Assembly (NCBI GenBank): GCA_014904845.1
Contig: MU119431.1
Location: 1-64,000, forward strand
Origin: Acephala macrosclerotiorum
Taxonomy: Eukaryota > Ascomycota > Leotiomycetes > Helotiales > Mollisiaceae
Length of the DNA stretch: 64,000 bases
Reading direction: 5' to 3'
In this document: positions 1-13,062 of the stretch, one piece after another
Layout of the letters: each line of letters opens with the position of its first letter
How positions within the stretch are numbered: position 1 is the first letter of the stretch
The notes under the pieces: generated by a model
What the model saw: only the letters and a program-made list of their open reading frames with translations
Database searches by the model: none
Told to the model about the DNA's origin: nothing
Made by a program: the position numbers and the translations under genes

Positions 1-559
1 TGCCCTGTAGCATGCCATAAGTGGTGCGCCTAGGGGTGGAAAGATAGTGGCAAGGGGTCTGAGCATTAACAATTAATACGGCCTGTAGGGAGTAGAGAGA
101 TACCCCTATGAGCACGAGCTCATCTATGAAGAGGTGATAGTGGTACGATGGCCGTGTATCTCGGCTGCTGCGGACTTGAAGAGAAAATACCTTCCACAGA
201 TTTACGAGCACAACCCAGCAATAAAAGTAATGGACATTTAGACAGGCCACCAATACGTCTTCCCAATTATAGAGTCAACTTTTGTTTGCCGAATCAGTCA
301 TTGCCCGGGAACTTATACTCGAAGTAGTTTCCCCCCGGTCAGCAGATTGACCGAAATAGTTTGCGAGAAAAGGAGATATCAACAAGAACTTGAAAGAGCA
401 GATATAGAGAAAGGTATGCACGGTATATATTAATATGCTATACGATTAAAATTTACTAAAGAATGTTCCTCTTTCGGCTCTTGGCCAAATCCCATTCTGC
501 CCCGCAGAACTGTTAGATAATCCCGTTACCGTACAAATCCAGCACAGCTCATTGTTAAC
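1..559. other. Intergenic, 3' flank of MFS transporter
   Basis: I see no credible coding region here. The stretch from about 420 to 460 is AT-rich and could hold the 3' end of the neighbouring minus-strand transporter transcript. Confidence 0.4.
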
Positions 560-2352
560 CTAAATCTCAGCAACAGCAGGTGCGGGGTACTTGTGCCGCC
601 ACTTGACGCCCCATACCTGCGTGATGATGACGAAGATGAAGCCGAATGCGATGATCGCTCCCTGAACTCCGAAAGTGACTGCAGCGCCAGACTTCGCCAC
701 CCACTGAGTCTGGAAATAGGTAACACAGAAACCACCTCAAATTTTGTCAGTCCACGCAAATTTTTTAGACCGAAGGCGGGGCACGTACCGGTTGTCCTCC
801 AAAAGTTGATCCATGAGCTCGCCAAAGCTGCATGATGGGGGAAGATATCCAACGCATATGCACTGATTGCAGTGGTACTGGCAACCTGGGAGAAGGTCAT
901 TAGTGCCCACGCAGCTGCAAGGCCAATCACGGGCAACTCCTTCTGCAAGGTCTGACCATAAAGGACCATTGCTCCAACACCGAAAGCACAGGCGGGCCAG
1001 ACAGCCCAAAGCCTATTTTCGGGCTGATACTGGCCATTGTGGGTTTTGATATAACGATTACAGAGGAAGTCGTTGAACCAATGTCCCCAGAGCTCTCCGA
1101 CTACAGCACCAACCATTGGTGCGAGGTAGAACAAGGATGCTTGTGTATCGTTGAGTAGGTATGGAGGAGGTCGGATGAACTGGGTCACAGTGGTGACAAT
1201 TCCGATGGCCCAGGTGAAGAGGAGCATGATGTACAAAGCTGAACAAGACTGTTAGCACTTATCTTGACTTGGTTGAGGGAGTTTTGTACTTGGCAAGAGC
1301 AATTGGGGCTTGATAAGGAGTTCGAGTAGTTGCTTTGAGACGAGCATCAAGCTTGCCTGTGCTTTAGCCCGCGCTCCAGCGATGCCGATCAATATCGAGA
1401 ACTTCGAAGCACCGGCAGTTGGCTTCACGGACTTCTCACGATCGTAAAGTGTTTCCTCGCCCAACAGTACGACAAGAATCGCCGACACGCCATAGAACAT
1501 TGCCAAGACGCCCATGTCGAGTTGCCATGATATCTTGGACAGCAAGAAGGATGAGATAAAAGGTCCAAGGAAGGGCCCAAGCAGGAATGTGAATGCCCAA
1601 ATGTTCACCTTTCTCGCCCGTTCTGCAAAAATCAGCGAACTTCACTCCATAATCAGAATGTGGCGCTTACCATGGAAGAAGAACAGGTCATGCACAACTG
1701 AAAGCCCAATGACTTGAGGTGAAGTGGCGACGAAACCTTGCAAAGTGCGAAAGGCTGTGAAGCTGGCGTAGGATGGCATGAATGTTGCGATAAGGACAGT
1801 TATGAACCCCAAAATCTGGGACCAGAAGAGTACAGGCAGGCTATGATATATTGTTAGTAGGGAAATTCACATGCAGACCGATCTCACTCACCGGCCATAT
1901 CTTTGAACAAATGGCACAGCAAAAACACCACCGGGACCTTGCAAGAAGATACCTCCACTGACTGATCGAGCTACATCAGGGATGGACATGTGGAAAGTAA
2001 CAGCTTGTGCCTCAAAGAGTGTTGTTCCCCAAGTCATTCCCCAATCGGTGAGAAGACTTGGCAACAGAAGAGCAACCAGGACTTTGTGCTTCCTGAGCCA
2101 AGACCAGTTCAGAGGGTCTTCGACGTCGTCTGAAGGTTGGGGGATAAGAACTGTGATGCCATCTTTGGCAAGTTTGAGACCATCGTTGGCATCAGCAGTT
2201 GCTTCCTTGACAAAATATGTTCCTCCAGCGCTGGCATTCTTTTCTGTGTCGATGTTCTCATGTGGAGCGGGTGCGTCATCTGACGAAGCAGATACAGGCG
2301 ATGTGGGGAAAACGCTTTCGAGGTTATTCTTTTCGTCTAACGTACCCGCCAT
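560..2352 (-). CDS. HOL1-type MFS transporter (DHA1 family)
   Basis: Plasma-membrane major facilitator of the fungal HOL1/polyamine-drug:H+ antiporter group; the substrate cannot be told from sequence. My model has five exons: 2352-1892, 1840-1671, 1622-1290, 1238-789 and 735-560, with 48-53 bp GT-AG introns, giving 529 aa. The start is the ATG of MAGTLDEKNN. The N-tail is hydrophilic (about 85 residues) and carries the usual DPLNW motif just before helix 1. After the first helices come the conserved RYGR loop and the HERARK loop, which is rebuilt only by splicing at 1671/1622. The second half contains WINFWRTTGGF, also restored by splicing. The last intron is 53 bp; reading through it would give a false C-terminus. 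All frames join without a stop, so the gene looks intact. A second HOL1-type gene lies at 10616-12323 on the same strand. Confidence 0.85.
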
Positions 2353-3454
2353 CTTTGCTTCTAAGGGGTCGTTTTCTGTCGATCTGGGTCGTGAAAGACC
2401 ACAAGAATATCAAAGATATGAGTCTGATGCTTGGTGTTGGCATTCCAGAATCCTTCGAAGATATGCGGTGTAAGTACCTTTTCTGTCAGTGACAATCGAT
2501 AAACTGCAGGCTAGTAGCTGCAGTAAGAAAACCCTAAAGAGTGGAGAATCTCCGAAAGTGTTTTATCCATTAGAAGACCTTCGTACGCGTCCCGAGATAT
2601 CATTGGTGGCTAGGGCACTGCCGTCATGGGGGTTGCATGAGAAGGGTCGCACGCAAAGATAGACGAAAGGGGCGGGAACTTCTCATTTGGTGGCTGCGGA
2701 ACAGAGTACCCTCTCGCCTGGGCCTCGGGATGTGGGTAAGAGTGCTGTCAATACATGGAGAAAAATTGACGCAATCCTTAAGGAATGTTTACTTTCCGAG
2801 CAAAGCCAATTTCCACGGCAATGGGGCCGTTTCTGGAAGTCGCTGCAGTTACCAACAAGGCCTCGAAACCATTCGGTAGAAACGCTCCTTGCCATGCCAT
2901 ATATTCGGCTACTGTATTCTTAATCCCACTGAACAAGGTCGGCCAGCTCAGCACCCCATGGGGGTTGAAATGCAAAGCTAGCACGATTTGTCAGTCCTCC
3001 GATCCTTTGAAGCACGGACTGGCGCCGGGGAGGACAGCCGATGCAGCAGGAAGCATGGGCCGGCTGCACCGCATCAACACAGAATTAACGAAACGACTGG
3101 AAAAATCCCGATATGATCCTTGCAAGCCGCAGACGTCGAAAATTGAATGTGCGTCCGAACCCTGGTCAATTGTGACTACAAGCATGAGACGACATGAAAG
3201 GTGGAAGTGAACAATATGCAGCTCGATCCCAGCAATGTGGATGAATATGAGAGGTGGAATATTCTCATCTTCTATATCCTATCTCCTTCTAAAACGGGTT
3301 TCCTTAATTTCTTATCAATAAACTCTGCGGAACAGCATTGTAAGCATTGTGATACAGAGAAGGATCCGAAACATATCCTAGCAGCCTTACGTCGCCATTT
3401 AATCCGTCACCACCTGAAAACAACAATTCACTCTCGATAATGATCAAACGTCAC
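2353..3454. other. Intergenic region between MFS and O-methyltransferase
   Basis: About 1.1 kb with only short overlapping open frames lacking recognisable domains. It should hold the promoter of the minus-strand transporter near 2353-2600 and the 3' flank of the O-methyltransferase. No structured element was noticed. Confidence 0.4.
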
Positions 3455-4833
3455 CTAGTCTTGTAATACAGCTTCAACAAGCCCTTCACCCCTTTCCAAA
3501 TGATAGAACTGAACAACCTTGAGCCCTACAGATTCGAGAAGGGAAGCCCACTGGCTTTCGGATCGCTCGACTCCGCCATGAAGGGATAGCATCCCGATAT
3601 CTCTGCCAAACGACGGCAAACTGCACCCGGTACTGGGCAAGATGTGATCACTTAGTAGCAACTTCGAGTAGCCCTTGACCATTACGTTGGCGACATTTCC
3701 GAGTATCTTCTTGCAATCCGCGTCTGGCCAATTATGCATGATGTTGGCCATGAAGTAAGTGCGCGCTCCATGGACCGGTTGAGGCTCAAAGAAATTATGC
3801 TTCATGCGCTCAATACTGCAATCCAAATCTTTGACATCGTCAATGACAGCAGGCAGATCTTGAAGAATAAATCTTCCAGGCGCATCTCGAAAATTAGCTC
3901 TGAGTTGGCCTACTTCGTGTCCACGACCACCAGCTATGTCGACGAAGACGGCGTTGCTGATGTGTTCATCGAAGCCATCAATAATGTTTTCTTTGACAGG
4001 ATATGCCTTCTCCCACGACTGGCCAGTTTTACCAGCTCCCATCTTGCCTGCCATGAAGGTATTGAAGTTGTCCGCGAAGGCGGGCATAGTATTCCAAAAA
4101 GCATAAGACTCGAGAGGCGTCTTGAAGGCGAACTGCAAAGGGCCAGAGACGGAGTCAGATGGCAGCTTGTATCCGTTGTTTCTGAAGTATTCTGGCATGT
4201 AACTCAGGCTTCTGAGTCCGGCATCAAAACTTCAAAGTGTTTTAGTAGTGAGGATCATTGGTGATTGGAGGGACATATGACTGACAAGTGAATCATGCCT
4301 GCCTGGACAGAAGGTCCCATCAGATGTTTTGTCACCGCATTGGCTGCATAGGTGCGATCTCCAGCTTCGGTGACAAGGCCGGCAAATGTCAGGGGACGAA
4401 GAACTCGAACTACTCAATGGTCAGTCACCGCATAAATGATGTTGCTATTTCCCGTACCAAGAAGTTGTTCTTCAGCTCCAGTCTTAGCCGCAAGGTCCTT
4501 TGACGTAACATTGGTTTCCGTTTCAGCAATAATGTTGAAGAGCTTCAAGTCAATTGCTATCCTGGCACAGGCGTAAGCAGAGGGCTATTTGGGGAAATTA
4601 GCGTGCAATAATTGTCGGGAGATAGCTACGGGAGATAGCTAAATACGCACGAAGAATACCACTCGCTGGACGTGGTCTTCCGGAGTCTCCAAAGCTGACG
4701 TTAATTCACGCAGGGTTTGAAGCAATTTTTCTTTCCTAAGGTTATCTTCAAGAAGAAGCGTTGAGCCTCCTTGAATCTGCAAGGAAGCACTCTGCAGGAG
4801 CGTGTCGAGAGAGGATTGAGCTATGGAGCCCAT
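3455..4833 (-). CDS. SAM-dependent O-methyltransferase (COMT-type, Methyltransf_2)
   Basis: Likely methylates a hydroxyl of a phenolic or polyketide small molecule using S-adenosylmethionine. Four exons are read: 4833-4652 (ending at 4651), 4584-4458, 4412-4286 and 4229-3455, giving 403 aa, a usual length for fungal class II O-methyltransferases. The start is the ATG of MGSIAQSS with a good context (AAACATG); the frame stays open upstream but this start matches the family. The N-terminal half is the helical dimerisation/winged-helix part. The SAM-binding motif I is FVDIAGGRGHEVG. The catalytic His lies in MHNWPD, and motif II/III residues precede it (ILQDLP). The intron removals restore LVVRVLRP and IHFFDAG, and no defect is seen. 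No polyketide synthase is adjacent, so the partner pathway is unknown. Confidence 0.85.
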
Positions 4834-6058
4834 GTTTACAGGATGAAAAGCGTAATCCTCGAAAGGCGGGATGAAAAGCAGGTTGTGGGAAAAGTTCTCT
4901 ACACGAGATGTGGCTGCGATCAAGAAAGCTCGAGACTGCAACTGCCGGGATACGTAGCATGTAATACATTAAATTGATGTACTGGGCTGGAAGAGGGTTC
5001 CTAGCTAAGTTGTTCTCCGATTGGAGATTGGAGGTGTCCCGTCGTTCCCACTGGAGGCATTCCGACCGATTGGTTCACATGAACAGGGAAAGTGAGGGAA
5101 ACCCCTTTCACCCACCCAAACAGCGTTGAGCAGGATCTCGGTGTGGAAGGTGCCCATAGAAACCTTGCATGATACGTAGATCCGGCGGTTGTATCCGATT
5201 ATGGTTGGGTGACTAAGATACAGTAGCAACCTCGATTAAAGTTTGGGGGGCGGCTCGGTAACGATCCAGTGGATTGAGCTTTATAGTTGCCGAAGTAGTG
5301 GTGGTGGCAAATCCCTCTTCAGAATTGGTCACAGCTTCAGCTTCTCTAATTGGTCTCATTTTCGGGACGTGTATGAGTGATAGACAATCAAGTCTCACAT
5401 GCTTTCCCGTCACGAGACACTAGGTCCCAAGTGATTTAATGCTCCAAGGGCATATCGCAGAAGTTCCTCCCGAGAACTCATGCGTATGAAGGATTCCCAG
5501 CAGTGGAAACGATGTAAACTTCCAACAGCAAGGTTCCCTCAATCGATAGTGATTCGAGGGTCGTTAAGCATGGAAAGGTACATGGAATCCCTCGTTTGTC
5601 AAAATAAATAATGCTGGGCCCGAATCCCAAGTTTCAACAACGCGGGAGCCATGGAGCGCCACCAACGACGCCCAGCGCAGCCGGGAGGAATACATTGCCG
5701 CGTCACACATGCCCATGTACTCCTTCCTCTTCATCTAAGGTACCTGAACAGGCGACGGCATGTCTACCGGCGATGTGACGAGATCCTTAGTGCGACCCCC
5801 TTACGAAGATTCCATGAATCCAATGTTTGGTTCCCCGAGGAACCTTGAAGCTCGGTGGCTTGCAGCTGTCACACACTTCTGGCATTTTAGAAAGCATGTA
5901 TGTGTGCTGATGCATTGTCTGGAGATGGTGTTGGTGAGACTTTATACCCCTTCAAAGAGCATGTCCCGACTTTCTTATGGTCTCCACTCATACCAGAAAG
6001 AACTTGACAGTTAGCAAAATATTCTGCTTCAATATACTAGCAATTCTCCCACATTACG
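4834..6058. other. Intergenic, divergent promoter region
   Basis: About 1.2 kb between two divergently transcribed genes. Open frames at 5651-6014 on the plus strand have no recognisable domain and no consistent splice structure. It may hold control sites for both flanking genes; none was identified. Confidence 0.4.
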
Positions 6059-7567
6059 ATGTCTATCCCTAAGCCCGATGGACCCAACATCGATATTGGC
6101 CCGCAGATGCTGGCAACGGGATGGACACTATACGGACTCGCTGGCGTTATAGTGGGAATGCGAATCTTCACTCAGGTCAAGATATCGCGTCAATTCGGGC
6201 TGGGAGACATCATGATGCTTGCAGCATTGGTTCGTAAAGCCAAGCTTTCAATTGATGTGCTGACAGCTTCTAGATGTTTGGATTTCTCCACATGATATTC
6301 ATCACCCTATCGCATCATTTTGGATGGGGAAGACACTTCTTCTATCTCGATGACTACCAAAAAGTCACCTCAATGGAAATGGAATTCATCGCGGAGCCTT
6401 TTGGTATGTACTCTCATGTCAAATGTTCTCAACTGAGATTTGAGCCGCTGAACATTTACAGGTATATTGTGCTCCACGTTCGGCCGAGTCTCCTTCATCA
6501 TCTTGATGTTTCGACTTTTTGGAACCACCAAGTACAGGCGATGGTTTCTGCACTTCTTAATTGCTCAATCGCTAATCGTCAATCTCTTTACTTGCATCAC
6601 TATTTTCGTGCAATGCGGAGATGTCAGAAGTCTATGGGATCCAGTTGGCGTGCCAAGCAAATGTTGGGCACCTACTGCGCAAGCTGTAAGTGCTTGAATG
6701 CTCGTGACCTCACTGATAAGATGCTGATAACTTGCAGGACATTGGCTTCTTCCAAGGAGGTAGAGAGCAGAAGTGGATCATGAAACTCAATTGCTGACAT
6801 GTCCTTAGCTTGCAACTCAATGACCGATCTGATACTGACGGTCCTTCCTTCGTCAATTTTCTGGACTCTTCAGATGAAACTGAGGATCAAGCTTGGCCTT
6901 GCCGCACTTCTTGGACTGAGCATTTTGTAAGTCGTCGATGCCCATCCTCTTCGTCAATTTTGATGAATCGAGAGTTGCAAAGACGTTACTAAATTGAGGT
7001 AGTGCTTTGGTCGCATCCATAATCAAGACTGTCAAACTGCAGTCTCTTGGCGAGCGATCAGATTACACTTGTACGTGCTGACCTCCTGCCTCGGTCTTGA
7101 TTGCAATCTCATTACTGACACGCATAGTCAACACTGTCAACTTCATGAACTGGGTCGTCGTCGAGAACAGTTTCGTCATGATCGCTGCCTCCATTCCGCT
7201 CATGCGACCCCTCTTCAAAAAAGCGAAAGATTCTGCCATGACACGTTATGGTCAAGGCTCCTCATACGAGCTCGGCTCTCGATCACAGGGCACGAAAGCT
7301 TCGGCGTACGCTAGGAGCCAGACGAAGTCCGTCCCGCTTGCTTCTTCATCGGAGGAAAACATATTGCCGATCCAAAATACAGGAACGAGGGGCAGTGTAG
7401 CGGTCAAGGGTGACGAAGAGAGAGGAACAATCGTAAAATACGATGGCGGAGAAGGTATTCAGAAGGAGGTGAAGGTTGAAATTCGATATGAGAGGGACGA
7501 CGAGAGTGAAAGTGGGACTAAGGCTCCGGCGATTTCTGCTTGGACATCTAGAAGGTATGGCGTATAA
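6059..7567 (+). CDS. Fungal rhodopsin-domain (SAT4/PTH11-like) integral membrane protein
   Basis: Seven-transmembrane protein of the fungal rhodopsin/SAT4 family, a large group that includes PTH11-like putative receptors; its ligand is unknown. Seven exons are read: 6059-6229, 6274-6403, 6462-6685, 6738-6759 (a 22-nt micro-exon), 6809-6926, 7003-7070 and 7128-7567. The product is 390 aa. Family landmarks are the short N-terminus, GLGDIMML after helix 1-2, and a conserved Cys pair (QCGDVRSLWDP and PSKCWAP). Also present are the TDLILTVLP helix, the KLGLAALLGLSIF helix with ASIIKTVKL, and VENSFVMIAASIP before a long hydrophilic tail. The intron at 6927 must use the distal acceptor at 7002, because the proximal AG brings in a stop. 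It appears intact. A paralogue-like gene sits at 62608-63889. Confidence 0.82.
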
Positions 7568-8236
7568 TGGTGTCCAAGAGAGGGTTTCCTGGTGCTGGAA
7601 CACCGGCTTAATATTCTAGTTTAATATTCTTCAGTCCGAAGCTTATGTAAAGATACTGTAGGAAGAGCAGCACTAGAGCATGATAAAAGTAAATTCTCAG
7701 CCACGAGTCGCAACATCACAGTGCCGATTGTGTGATGTAATGTGTACTGAGCATTACTCGAGAGGAACAAATAACAGGTCAACATAAAGTTGACATTCAG
7801 ACAACCAAGATTATGGTCCTATGTCAGTTCAAAGCTGAGGTTGCTCGAGTTGCGTGAAGCGAAGAGGAAAAGTGGAAAGGGGGAGGGGTAGCTTATTTCG
7901 ACCTAGTTCCAAGCTTGGACTGCCGAGCCACTAAACTGATTAAGAAGCCCGTTTTCCAAGACCCTTCGAGTATCAGATGAACATCGTCGAGTCCGCTATT
8001 TCGAGCACGCGATTGTATATCTTCATGTGCGCCCAGATATTCACTTCCTTTATATTTCTGTAATTAGTATGTACGTTCTGAGATACCCTCTTGCTTCTTC
8101 ATCGTTTCGAATCCTCTCCTGCCTCCAAAGCCAGCTTCTGAAACAACAAGTTCTCAGCTCCCTCAGAAACGACTCCAGGTCTCAATTCTTCCATTCCTCG
8201 ATCGCAGACGTGCGAGATTTCTCCCTGCACACTGCG
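7568..8236. other. Intergenic, promoter of CorA-like gene
   Basis: About 670 bp with no coding signal. The stretch from about 8030 to 8236 is pyrimidine-rich and probably the 5' UTR/promoter of the downstream transporter. A frame open from 8027 begins with GTG, not ATG. Confidence 0.4.
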
Positions 8237-10095
8237 ATGTCTTCACCAACTCATGTCAACTTCGATATCGAAACTGGACGTTCTTCTAGCACGACAACAA
8301 GGAATGGCCCCCACCACAGTCCGCACAACAGTGCCCCCTCGATACAATCCGATCCAGGCGAAAAGATAGACCCTTCACCAATTCTGAAGCGACGGCAGAC
8401 GCGTGCGAACACCGCGAAGACATTTAAAACGATTGACAATGCACCTTCGCGACCGAGCTGGCACCCAGGACAAGAGCCTGGACTCGATCCGAACGCCGCC
8501 AATGGAGGCAGGCCAAATACACCTACATTTCACGAAGAATGCCAGATCACAGTGGTGGACTTCAGTGAGAAAGATATACACATGCATGATTTCGACAATG
8601 CTGGACTCATCGATTTCATACAGAAGCCGCAGGAAAGCTGGGTGTCCTGTAGATGGATCAATGTTAACGGGTTGTCTTGGGATGTCATACAGGCTCTAGG
8701 ACGACACAAGAAGCTGCACAGATTAGCAATTGAGGACATGATTAATACAAATAATAGAACCAAGGTAGACTGGTAAGTGGGATCCTCCGAAGTTCAAGCT
8801 GTTGCTAACGGATATAGGTACACTGACCATACGTACATGGTCTTCACATTGCAAAAACTGGTACATTTACACCGAGGCGAGGGCAACGACTCGGAATCGG
8901 AATTTGATGACAAAGACAGCATTGTTGGCTCACGAAAGGCGCCTCGAAACAAAGTCTCAAAGTTCTTTCGCAACATGTTCTCAGGGTCAACAGCGAAATA
9001 TGAGAACAAGCAAAGGCAAGCAAGCACCATCGCCGGCGTCCATGACCCTGCGAATGAGTTCGTCACCGGACACACGGAAGGCTCTGGTTCGCCGGTGCAG
9101 AAGCTTCGAACACTACAAAGATACCATGGAGGGCCGAACAAAGCGCGGATGGAATACATGGAACGACATTCTCCTCTGACCAAGAAAAGACAGGCCATCA
9201 GTGCCGAGCAGGTCTCGGTATTTTTGACAGCTGGTATATATTGCGAAGGACCAGTCCCTCCAAAGTTATAGCTAACTTCTTGTCAGATAATACCGTCATT
9301 TCCTTCTTCGAGTCTTCGGCGGACGATATCGAAAAACCTATACTTACGCGTCTCAGCACACCAGAGACTGTGCTAAGAAGATCGTGCGATGCTTCTATGC
9401 TTGTACAGGCGATCATCGACGCAACTATCGATCTAGCGATTCCAGCCACTACTGCATACCAAGATGTGATTGGCGATCTCGAGCTCGAGGTTTTGACAGA
9501 TCCAAGTATAAAACAGTCAACGAGTCTGTACATTGTGACGAGCGAGATCACGGCCATGCGAAACTTTGTCAGCCCGATCCATAATCTTATCAATGCGCTC
9601 CAAGATCACAAGAGTTCTGCCCTCATTTCAGGCGTTGGGGGACGCGATACCAAAAACAACGCGACAGGTGTCAAAATCAGCCCCATAGCACAAACATACC
9701 TTGGAGATGTCGAAGACCATATTGTCCTTATCACAGAATCTCTGGACCAGATGCGACGAGCTTGCGACAACATGATTGATCTAATCTTCAACACCATCTC
9801 CGCATTTCAAAATGAGTCGATGAAGCAACTCACTATTGTCACAATTATCTTTCTTCCATTGACTTTCCTCACAGGGTACTTCGGTATGAACTTGAAAGAC
9901 TTTCCAGCTATTAACCATGGCGAGCCCTATTTTTGGTCTATCGGTATACCAGTCTTTATAGTTACAACAGTCTTCTTGCTGCGAGAAAAGATCGGGTGGG
10001 CGTTCATGATGATGGTGCAAAAGAGAGGCATTTCTCGAAGCAGGAAAGATGGCCAGCTGAGTCGTAGGGAGATCGAAGCGAGGGGGAGCAGATGA
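8237..10095 (+). CDS. CorA-type magnesium (Mg2+) transporter, ALR1/MNR2-like
   Basis: Pentameric divalent-cation channel of the CorA/Mrs2/Alr1 family; it probably moves Mg2+ across the plasma or vacuolar membrane. Exons are 8237-8772, 8818-9233 and 9287-10095, giving 586 aa. I take the start at ATG 8237 ([10 protein letters not shown]) because the open frame further upstream has no ATG in a good place. The N-terminal 120 residues are polar and low-complexity, followed by the CorA cytoplasmic domain with [13 protein letters not shown] and [19 protein letters not shown] charged insert (about residues 200-290) is usual for fungal members. The signature GYFGMN lies at about residue 515 after TM1 ([16 protein letters not shown]), followed by TM2 ([15 protein letters not shown]) and a basic tail. 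It seems intact. Confidence 0.88.
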
Positions 10096-10615
10096 TCAAG
10101 TGCGACAGAGATACCCCTAACGTACAAATCGATGATTTTATATGCCAATTCCACGTCATTTTCCAGTCGTACCGACATCCTTACCTCTGGCTGGAGTAAG
10201 ACCACCAGCTCTAAAGCGACATGGTATTATTCTCGTCAAAGTCATCAGTGCTCCTACTCCGCCTGGAAGACGAGACAAGAGCAGATGAAGTCGGCTTTGA
10301 GATAGAGCACGAGCGGCAAGTGTCGACCGCCTTCACTCTCCATATCGTCAGCCCCACGATTGCTGCCAGTGCCTTTTCATTATCGCTTCTCACATCAGCT
10401 TTCTGGGTTTTCATCCTGCCCTGATTTCTTCCAGGACTCAATGTCAGTCTTAGATTCGTACATCCATTTATTACTATCCAGTTTTTGTCAATGTCCGCCT
10501 CGACCGTTGTTCTATAACATTAATCCATCTCCAACTTATTCTCGAAGCCAATTATTCTGTATCAAACGTTCTTTCTTCAGTTCTACGTCATATCTCCCAC
10601 ATCCCACAATCTCAC
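10096..10615. other. Intergenic between convergent genes
   Basis: 520 bp between the 3' ends of the CorA-like gene and the MFS gene. It is pyrimidine-rich on the plus strand and carries no credible gene; it likely holds both 3' UTRs. Confidence 0.4.
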
Positions 10616-12323
10616 TTACTCCAGCCTACTCTCGTTAATGAAACGATAGTACTTCGGCGCGCACCTAATCCTCCACCTCTTCCCCCAAACAATCATTGGC
10701 AACGCCGCCACCATGCTCGCAAAAACCGCCAACCCAAAGAATGTAAACGTCCACCCATACCCGGCCGTGTTAATAAATGGCTGCATGGAGTACGAAAATG
10801 CGAAATTGATCAAGGAACTACACATTGCCAATATCACAACCATTTCACCAGAAACGCCGGGGAAGGATTCCATAGCATATGCGGTTGCAATGGAGCATGC
10901 GGAGACTTGGTGCGCGATCATACAACCGACGCCAAAGGCGATGGTCATCCAGTGGGCACCGGATTGGGCGCCCCAGCCGTAGAGGAAGTACCCGAGGAGA
11001 GCGTAGAGCATTGAGAATCCGAGGGTCCAGAGACGCATCTCTGGTTCTTTGACCTGTGATGGGATGGTCAACAATTGCTTAGTGCAACATGTTGTGATGG
11101 AAGTGAGACATTGTCTTGAGGAAAAGACACAGGAGTGGTTGAAACAACAAAAAGCCTTCTCCGTGACATACACCATTGTTTCGCCGTGCGAGACGGATCA
11201 CGATCTGATCAGAGAGGGTGCCTGTGGCCCAACCTATGATGTTTCCGACGAGAGCGGCAAGGAAGACGAGACCAGTGGCAGTGGTGGACCAGTTGTAGGG
11301 CGGTTCAGTCAGGATCTCGGAAATGGTGTTGAAGGATACGATGCCTGCAGTACAACCGAATGCGAAAATGAATCCTGCCTGCTGCAGCATCAGCTCAACG
11401 ACCATGTCTGATAAAGATTGGAACCTTACGATAATCACATTTGGGAAGGAGAGCAGGAAGAATGGTCGTCGGAAATACTGCCAGTACGATGTGCGGTCTT
11501 CTGGAAAATATGTCCAGAGCTTGAGACGTTGAACGAGGGTCCTCTTTGGAAAGTCATATGAGATGCTGCTATCAGCAGTGACGGATGTCTGAATTGGCTT
11601 GCCCTCTGAGTCCGTGCCCGAGAGCGAAGAGCCTTGGCCAGCGGACCGAGATTGTGGGAACAAGAACCTCGGAAAGAGTGTCTCTTCAAAGCTGACGAAG
11701 AGAAGCACAAGCACTACCCCATCAATGATCGCAACAATATACTGACTCCACCGCCACCCAAGCGTATCAGCAATCGACCCTCCAGTGATCAGTCCAAGTC
11801 TACCCAACAGTCAACTCAAGCACGCCGCATCGAATCGGAAAGTCGAAACTCACATGGACCCAAGCTGCTGCCCAAACAAATAAACACTCAACATCCTCCC
11901 CCTCTCATGCGCGAAAAACATATCAAAAACGCTCAACTGAATCACAGCCTGATACGCGCTCGTTCCCAGCCCATTCAAAATCATGGCTGCGAACCACTGG
12001 CCTGTGCCGTGGAACTTGCCTAGCCAGACGCCGGCACAAAGACAGAGAACAGTTGTGATGAGGAAGACGGGGCGGCGACCGATTTTCATGGCTGCAGGGA
12101 TCCAGAAGATGTTTACGAAACCGAGCAAGAGGTAGTTCAAGGCACTACCGCCGTTCATGTTCGTGAGGCTGACGCTGGTGTCGTCGCTGACTGTTGTCCA
12201 GGCTGCGCCGAGGGTGTTCTCCCCGTACGAGAAGGCGCAGGCATAGAGCGCGACGAGAAAAAGTTGGTAATACTTCTTCCATCGTGACCATCTCTGCGCA
12301 ATGTCAGTATTGTCCTGGGACAT
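10616..12323 (-). CDS. HOL1-type MFS transporter (DHA1 family)
   Basis: Second HOL1-like major facilitator in the window; substrate unknown. Exons are 12323-11854, 11799-11430, 11378-11172 and 11053-10616, giving 494 aa. The N-tail before helix 1 is short (MSQDNTDIAQRWSRWKKYY) and lacks the DPLNW box of the first transporter, so a further 5' exon could be missing; I found none. The motif RRPVF follows helix 2, and HERGRML lies before helix 6. The central loop is charged. The 51-bp intron at 11429-11379 is a multiple of three and open, so splicing is inferred from family continuity (SFPNVI-AGFIFAFGCTAG). The intron at 11171 uses GTATGT in phase 0. No disruption is seen. Confidence 0.82.
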
Positions 12324-13062
12324 TGTCAAGTGGGAGTTACGAGTGGATCTCCGCCACATTCAGTGGGTTGTGGGATCAGGACGATGTCTGATGAGCCAGT
12401 GGTCCCAGCATGTTCGACGTCCGATTTGTGGTTCACTTTGCAAGGTCAGAGACAGGTTCAGCGGGAGTGGTGGATTTAGTGTACAGTACCGTCAATAAGA
12501 TATTCCGTTCCAGGAATGCTTTCGATCACATCAGCCATCTTTGCTTTGCTGATCTCGTCCTACAATTTTGTCCACCAGAAGTTATGCCAATCCACGACAG
12601 AATTATCTGGAAGACAGCTAGAATATATACCACATCTCTCATCAGCCATACGGATACGGATCCGCGCTTTATCATGGTCAGGCGGCTCGACCCAGACGTC
12701 GGGGCCGCTACCCCTCGCTTCCCCTCCTTCCCCTCCCTTCGGCCCAATCCCGACTGAAATCTCCTTTGAACTTTGGAAGGTCAACCCGGAGCCCTAAAAT
12801 AAGCTTTCAACTATCACCATAGTTGGTCTAGCTGATTGCCGAAGATGGTATGGCCTCTTACAAGTGGCGCATACCAATGCGGCGGGTTCGCTGATCAGCG
12901 CTGCCAAAGGTGGGGTAGGGTCCACCTTCCAGCCTGTGCACACCACCCTATCACAATGCATTCAACTTATAGCCTTCGATCAATCCGGATCTTCGAATAT
13001 CTTTCTTCTGTTCAATCGCTCAGAAAGACCTAGCCGCGAACCTTCCCGAGCGTCTTCAAGGC
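12324..13062. promoter_or_regulatory. Shared divergent promoter region, MFS / amadoriase
   Basis: About 740 bp separate the start of the minus-strand MFS gene from that of the plus-strand amine oxidase, so both promoters must lie here. Short open frames in it look like noise. I could not define individual sites. Confidence 0.4.

Noticed and set aside
5651..6014. Two short plus-strand frames before the SAT4-like gene
   Set aside because: No domain and no splice path linking them to a longer protein; I could not support a gene.
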